Source: Lingula anatina
Lineage: Eukaryota > Brachiopoda > Lingulata > Lingulida > Lingulidae
Length of the DNA stretch: 64,000 bases
Assembly: GCF_001039355.2 (NCBI RefSeq)
Contig: NW_019775438.1
Span: 269,281-333,280 of the forward strand
Reading direction: 5' to 3'
Shown: piece after piece, positions 59,426 to 64,000 of the stretch
Layout: each line of letters starts with the position of its first letter
Position numbering within the stretch: position 1 is the stretch's first letter
Translations under genes and position numbers: made by a program
Notes under the pieces: model-generated
What the model saw: only the letters and a program-made list of their open reading frames with translations
Databases searched by the model: none
What the model was told of the DNA's origin: nothing

Positions 59426-62233
59426 CTTTTCTCATATATATAAATATATATATATGTAACAAAGTCACAGTCACCTCAGCCTGTCTATGTATATCAGGTT
59501 ACCAAGAACTGTTAACTTTATTAATTCACTCCATCACATTTACAGCAACTTATTCATCCTAGTGTTAGCTGACCTTGCAAAGAATTCAGTTTATTGGAAT
59601 GTATTTCTGAATAACAAGTTGAGAAAATTCACTACTTCACTAAAGACACAAAACAACTGTCACTTTTACTTTTAACACTTTTTTTGATTATTTTGATAAA
59701 GTTAGTTACAGTATTGATAAACAAAGTATCACATTTTCAACAATTAATATTTAAAAATATAATCCATGTCTGCAAGGTTGTGTCAATGACCAAAATACAA
59801 CATTGAGTCAACGTCACATTATGACAGTGTTTCGACGTGGCTGGATCAACGTTGATTTTACGTTGAATTTAGGTAGATCAACGGCAATTCAACATATCAC
59901 TCTGTTTTCAACGTTGATCCAACGCAACTATGCCTGCTGGGAAATATTGTAAAGAAACAGGAGACAGATTAGCAAATTGAAAAACAAAATAAAATTGCTC
60001 AACAGAGCAAGGACTTGTGAACTATATGTATAATACAGCAATATTGCATCTATGGGGTTCTACATGTATTGTGAAATTGACATGGTGCTGTTTTTACATG
60101 TTTAAAGTATAAAGTAATTGCAAGTTATTTTCAATAACAGCATAAAAATATTCATGAAAATGCTTAAAGTAAAAAGAAAATCACCTACTACTCCCCTCGA
60201 TTTCTCGCAGATGGTAACATATCAAATGTTTTTACATATTAACTGTAAACATGACCCTAATGAAAATCAAAAGGGGTTCATATCCAAGATTTATTGCTAA
60301 TCTACAAAAAATTTTGAAACCAAAATCTTTTTATTTGTGGCCTACAAGTATAATTAAGCAAAAATTTGACAACAAACAAACAAACAGTTGAGTTAAACAG
60401 TGTCAATTTGTCTGATAAAATAATGATAAGTCATATACATAAACAATGCATTTTTCCTCACTGCAACATCACTAACCTGAAAATAACTACAAAATACTAC
60501 AAACTAAGAATTTCAAACAAGCTTTTTACCTTCGAAATACAACATTGGCACTTCCACACATGTATAATTAAAATATCAATATTTGAATTTCTAAAATTGC
60601 CAGGACAATCAAGCATGTTCCACATACCTTGACTATGCCACCTCAGGTGAACACTCCCTCCCACAATTCCAAGCAGTATACCCCTAATGTAAGAAGGACG
60701 AGGTGGTGCTGTGGTCAAACTATATCTACTTGTCCACTCTACTCGCATGTGGTTCCAATCTTGTTTCTTCACATAAATGGTTGTGTTAGATGGGCAGCTG
60801 GCAACTGCCACCAAGTGATCCCTACTTCCTGTCCGGTCACTCATGGTTGCCTTACAGGATGTAATGGTTGGGCTTTGGGAATCACTGATAACTAATAAAA
60901 AAATGCCCATGTCAAAATGTTACATTAGCTGTTTACTTTGTGTAAAATAATATTTATTATTGTGTGCCAAAAATATGACCAAATTTTGGCCAAGCTTTGG
61001 CAGTTTTACTTTTTAAATTGTGTGTAGAATTTAATGCATGTAACAATTGATAAGCTTTTAATATTTTTGGTAATGGCAAAAATTATTTACTGTACATGCA
61101 TGTACGATAAAAGGTAATAAACTAGTATCATTTAAAGAGTCTAAGGCAAAATTCTTAACAGATGGTCTGCGGATCAAATATGGCAGACCCTACCTGAAAG
61201 CAGTGCCACTAATCCCCTAATGATCTCCATGCCTACCCTGCCAGACCTGCAGCTAGGGGCCTAGCAATTAAATATGGACTTCATCTCGGCTCTGAGGTTT
61301 AATTGCTCGGTCTCTGCAGGTCTGGGGTGTATAGAGGCAGGGACATCACCAGGGTAGTAGGAGGCATTACTTATAAGTGGGGTCACTAATATTTAGTCAG
61401 TTGGTCCACAAATTATCTGTTTAGAATACCACCTAAAAAATCAATGAAGTTATTCTTATATTTCAAAATATTGATAGCTCTATAAGCTCTTTGCATGGTC
61501 TATCAAAATTATTCTAAAGTGGCATTAATATATCTAAATGCTTTTACAAATTTAGATACAAATGACTAACCACTTCCACAGTGCGCTCCTCCAAATCCAG
61601 GTGTACACCTACAGTTAGTACCATAACTGCAAATACCTGGGTAACATGGGAACTTCCAAGAACACTGGCCTATATAACAGAGGTAAAGGCTTTTAGGGTA
61701 CTGCCTTGTTTTTTCATTATTTGCTTTACATCCTCAAAGACAATCTTGTCAATTTGTAGGATATGGTCTGCTTTGAACCTCTGTTCTTAAAGTATCAAAA
61801 GCTTTTTGAAACAGTTAATTAAAAAAATACCTTAACCTTTAACCAATAAAAATGTTTGTATGGCTATGGTAAAAATTAGACTTTTCTGATGCTCTAGATT
61901 TAGCATTTATTAGTTAATACAAGGCCAGTAATCAACTAAGGTGAAATTAATATTATTCAGAAGATTAACTGAAATCATAAATATGCACTACACTAGGTCA
62001 GTGCTTTAAAGTAATGGGATTCGATACAATATAAGGTCTACAATTGGGGAAATAGCTGTTTTCCCTCTTCTCAAAATGAAAAACCTTTTTGATAAAAGTG
62101 CAATAAAGAAAATCATTCCAAGAGAGGATCTACTCACTGTTCTGACAGTATGAGCCATAGTGTGTAGAAGGGCAGATGCAACTGTTGGGTGCTACACAAG
62201 TCCCACCATTTTTACAACTGACACTGCAAACAG
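49600..62233 (-). CDS. Receptor E: EMI/EGF-family receptor tyrosine pseudokinase, exons 4-20 (5' end beyond window, C-lobe exons displaced)
   Basis: Exons from 5': 62138-62233, 61571-61669, 60628-60891, 57563-57692, 56047-56266, 55572-55797, 55288-55326, 55070-55168, 54388-54654, 54003-54120, 53372-53576, 52692-52944, 52424-52510, 51876-52027, 50483-50684, 50033-50152, 49600-49760; 2,738 coding bases, all open. Encodes EGF1 (CSVSCKNGGTC type), EGF2, both ectodomain modules with the middle EGF, membrane helix, and the kinase-like domain up to the hinge and E-helix. Exons 1-3 were not found up to 64000 and should lie further right. Exons 21-24 are missing after exon 20 because an N (49530) follows; the best candidates are those at 43198-44315. 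Intron 6 is unusually long (about 2.9 kb) because of two copies of an interspersed element. Confidence 0.87.
54658..54706. repeat. (TAA)n microsatellite in receptor E intron 11
   Basis: About 16 copies of TAA directly next to the acceptor of exon 12. Confidence 0.95.
56522..56556. repeat. (ATT)n and poly-T tract in receptor E intron 7
   Basis: Several ATT units passing into a T run. Confidence 0.9.
56652..57495. mobile_element. 844-bp non-autonomous element, CCCAGCRGG termini, copy 1 (receptor E intron 7)
   Basis: Ends are CCCAGCGGG and CCTGCTGGG, inverted to each other. The interior is dense in CAACATTGA/CAACGTTGA-type motifs plus a TA-rich palindrome (about 56884-56960). AGA flanks both sides (56649-56651, 57496-57498), a likely 3-bp target duplication. 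It ends 67 bp from exon 7. No coding capacity seen. Confidence 0.8.
57892..58059. repeat. Tandem duplication of an ~83-bp unit in receptor E intron 6
   Basis: The segment beginning GATTTGTACGATTTATT is repeated immediately as GATTTGTACAATTTATT, with the same order of motifs (CATCATTAAT, GAGAAAAA, TCTAGCTCTG). Confidence 0.8.
58060..58470. repeat. Probable interspersed repeat (SINE-like) in receptor E intron 6
   Basis: Contains CCTTGACCTTTGACCTCC and GACAGACAGACG blocks of the kind seen in dispersed short repeats of marine invertebrates (recalled, not checked). No A-box/B-box promoter or tail could be assigned. Followed by an (ACAA)n tract at 58561-58601. Confidence 0.4.
58561..58601. repeat. 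(ACAA)n microsatellite
   Basis: About nine ACAA units in receptor E intron 6. Confidence 0.95.
59159..59941. mobile_element. 783-bp non-autonomous element, CCCAGCRGG termini, copy 2 (receptor E intron 6)
   Basis: Closely similar to the element at 56652-57495 across its length, in the same orientation. Ends CCCAGCAGG and CCTGCTGGG are perfect inverted 9-mers. Target duplication is not clean here (AAT left, AAA right). Confidence 0.8.
61140..61425. mobile_element. ~285-bp foldback element in receptor E intron 5
   Basis: Left and right halves are imperfect reverse complements: GCCAGACCTGCAG near 61240 pairs with CTGCAGGTCTGG near 61315, and TTAACAGATGGTC near 61155 pairs with the right end near 61405. 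Palindromic, no coding capacity. Confidence 0.6.
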
Positions 62234-62276
62234 CTGAAAAATACATGTATGTTATCTATCTATACTACACATTATT

Positions 62277-63744
62277 TATATATGATGATTTTCAGGCAAA
62301 CACAAGCTAAAATACTTTCATACTGTTAGCTTATTATATGGCCAACCTGGATGTACTGGCCTTCATCAGACTGGTGTGAGAAGATGTTGTCAGCAGTCAG
62401 TGATACCCCCGTCACACTAGAGGCAGAATGAACAAGAATGCCGTTTGAAGAAAGACAGTTCTTTGTTCATTCCTGGATATTCAAACAGCAATATATGTGA
62501 CTGCATTCTTAATATTCTCACGGCATTCCGACAACATTCAAAACATTCTGATCACATTCGAGGGATATTCGAACTGGTACGCGACTTAAGGCTCCCGTCG
62601 CACTTATTCGGAACCAGCAGGAATCAAGGTAGCTAGAACCAGCCAGAATGAATAAATTGAAAAATTCCTGCCATAATCTGGAGGGAATTTCAAATTGCAG
62701 TCAGAATATTCCAAGTGAAATTCAAATGCCGTACGAGTGTGGTTTGACAAATACAGACAGAAGTACATGTATGTAAGAAGATGCATCGAATGATATATGA
62801 AGCGAACTCAAATGCAGTCAACTGCTCCCGGTATGGCTGCCAATGATGGTTTGAAATATAAATTAAATTCAAACATAATGCAGCTGAAATACCTAAAATA
62901 CTTAATTAAAATTACTTTCCAACATGTTTAGAATGTAACAGGATGCCCAGAGTGTATAAATAATGGCACAGGAATGGTAACTGATCATAATGTTTCGAAT
63001 ACTGTCGGAATACCGTGAGAATATTTAGAATGCAGTCATAGTGCAGCTAGAATACTGTTCAAATGCCATTCGATAAATTTCCTCTTGGAATGCACTTCGA
63101 AAGTTTTTGCATGACAAAAACATTCGAGCCGGCCACAAGAATGGGTCAAAAATATTTAGAATGCACTCAGAATTTTTAGAATTCTTTTAGAATGCTATTC
63201 GAATATCCTGGAATGCACAAAGAATTGTATTTCCGATGCCATTCTTAATCATTCTGCCTCTAGTGTGACGGGGATTTTATACTCCGCCAGAGTGTTTCGA
63301 ATGTGCCTCGGATGAGCTGAAATATTAATTTTGGCAGCAATCGAACTACACTAGAGCGCCCTTCAAAGTATATTCTAAATATTCTTACTGCCTTCTTACA
63401 GCATTATAAATATTCCTAGTTTTCCAACTACATTCGAACTGCTTTTGAGAGCTACACAGTCGAAAATGCACTCATCATTCCAGGCGAATTCAAGCGCATT
63501 CTGAGTATTCCAACAGTACTCTTACAATAATTAAGGTCAATTTGAAAATTTTTCCCCCGAATGTGGTTCGAATTTTAAAAATTCTTCATTCGGGCTCATT
63601 CTTCTTCGTGCCTGCTTATTCTGAATAAGTGTGACGGGGGTATGAACATCTACTTACATCAGTCTGATGAATACCTTTGTCCATGTTGGCTGCAAACTAA
63701 TGGTATGAAAGTATTTTGGTTTGTGTTTGATAACCATCATATAT
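62277..63744. mobile_element. Outer foldback MITE, split by a second element
   Basis: Left arm (about 62277-62400: TATATGATG, AACACAAGC, AAAATACTTTCATAC, CTTCATCAGACTG) pairs with the reverse complement of the right arm (about 63646-63744). The arms are separated by the element at 62404-63642. The site corresponds to a short intron stretch near 14042-14060 in receptor A that lacks it. Confidence 0.78.
62404..63642. mobile_element. Inner 1,239-bp element with TACCCCCGTCACAC termini
   Basis: Perfect terminal inverted repeats TACCCCCGTCACAC and GTGTGACGGGGGTA, flanked by TGA on both sides (62401-62403, 63643-63645). An internal copy of the terminus (ending CTAGTGTGACGGGG near 63275) pairs with the left end, suggesting subterminal duplication. 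The interior is densely packed with GAATGC/ATTCGAAT-type motifs. No transposase recognised. Confidence 0.8.
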
Positions 63745-64000
63745 AATCCAATAACCAAGCTATTTCATAATTTAGTTTTGAACATTCTTATTGTTCTTAA
63801 AGATAGGGGAGACCGGGGCTAGTTGGCCCCGTTAGACACTTTTGGCCTTGTAGAGCCAACTAGGAATGGGTTAGAGTAACAAAACCGGTTTGAAAGTAAG
63901 CCCTATGAACTAAGCTACGTATGCAACGCCATTATTTTTCAAACATAATGCCAGATGGCTCACGATTTGACAAAAAACGCAGTTGACGTCAGGGGGGCCA
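63745..64000. other. Right edge: intron of receptor E, possible start of another repeat
   Basis: No exon seen. GGGGAGACCGGGGCTAGTTG at 63808-63827 looks like a transposon terminus, but only one end is in the window. Confidence 0.35.

Overview
This is an animal genome fragment. It is AT-rich with short, intron-split exons and GT-AG junctions, and it carries many microsatellites, miniature inverted-repeat elements and one solo LTR. The left edge holds the last two exons of a makorin-type E3 ubiquitin ligase on the + strand. Almost everything else is a minus-strand tandem array of one gene family: single-pass receptors with a signal peptide, an EMI-like Cys-rich head, EGF-like modules, a large ectodomain, one membrane helix and an intracellular tyrosine-kinase-like domain. 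The family architecture and very high inter-copy heterozygosity suggest a marine invertebrate, perhaps a hemichordate or cephalochordate; the species is an inference only.

Layout: makorin 3' end (287-910); receptor gene A, complete with signal peptide and stop but carrying a 2-base deletion in exon 15 (2922-15420); spacer with a 511-bp MITE (17426-17936); receptor B, exons 2-24 (18102-29464); a single N at 29489 and about 600 bp of unrelated sequence; receptor C, exons 1-19, nearly identical to B (30337-39486); a repeat-rich spacer with an N at 41227; receptor D, exons 13-24 (43198-49374), with an N at 44757; an N at 49530; receptor E, exons 4-20 (49600-62233), its 5' exons presumably beyond the right edge; nested inverted-repeat elements (62277-63744).

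All copies share one 24-exon plan with identical intron phases (E1 signal; E2-E3 EMI-like; E4 and E5 EGF; E6-E10 ectodomain module 1; E11 EGF; E12-E16 module 2; E17 membrane helix; E18-E24 kinase-like). Exons 5-10 and 11-16 are an internal six-exon duplication with matching lengths and phases. The kinase-like domain is catalytically dead by sequence in every copy where exon 21 is present: the HRD position reads HKK or HKR, and the DFG Asp is Gly. These are therefore receptor pseudokinases.

The single Ns coincide with repeated or overlapping sequence. A perfect 141-bp match between the end of the contig before 44757 and the start of the contig after 49530 shows that D and E are probably one gene with an alternative-haplotype contig placed between them. 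B and C may likewise be two haplotypes or a very recent tandem duplicate. The window may thus represent three loci (A, B/C, D/E) rather than five. B and C introns are almost identical, but ectodomain exons 9 and 12 carry clustered amino-acid changes, which hints at diversification or gene conversion of the extracellular face.
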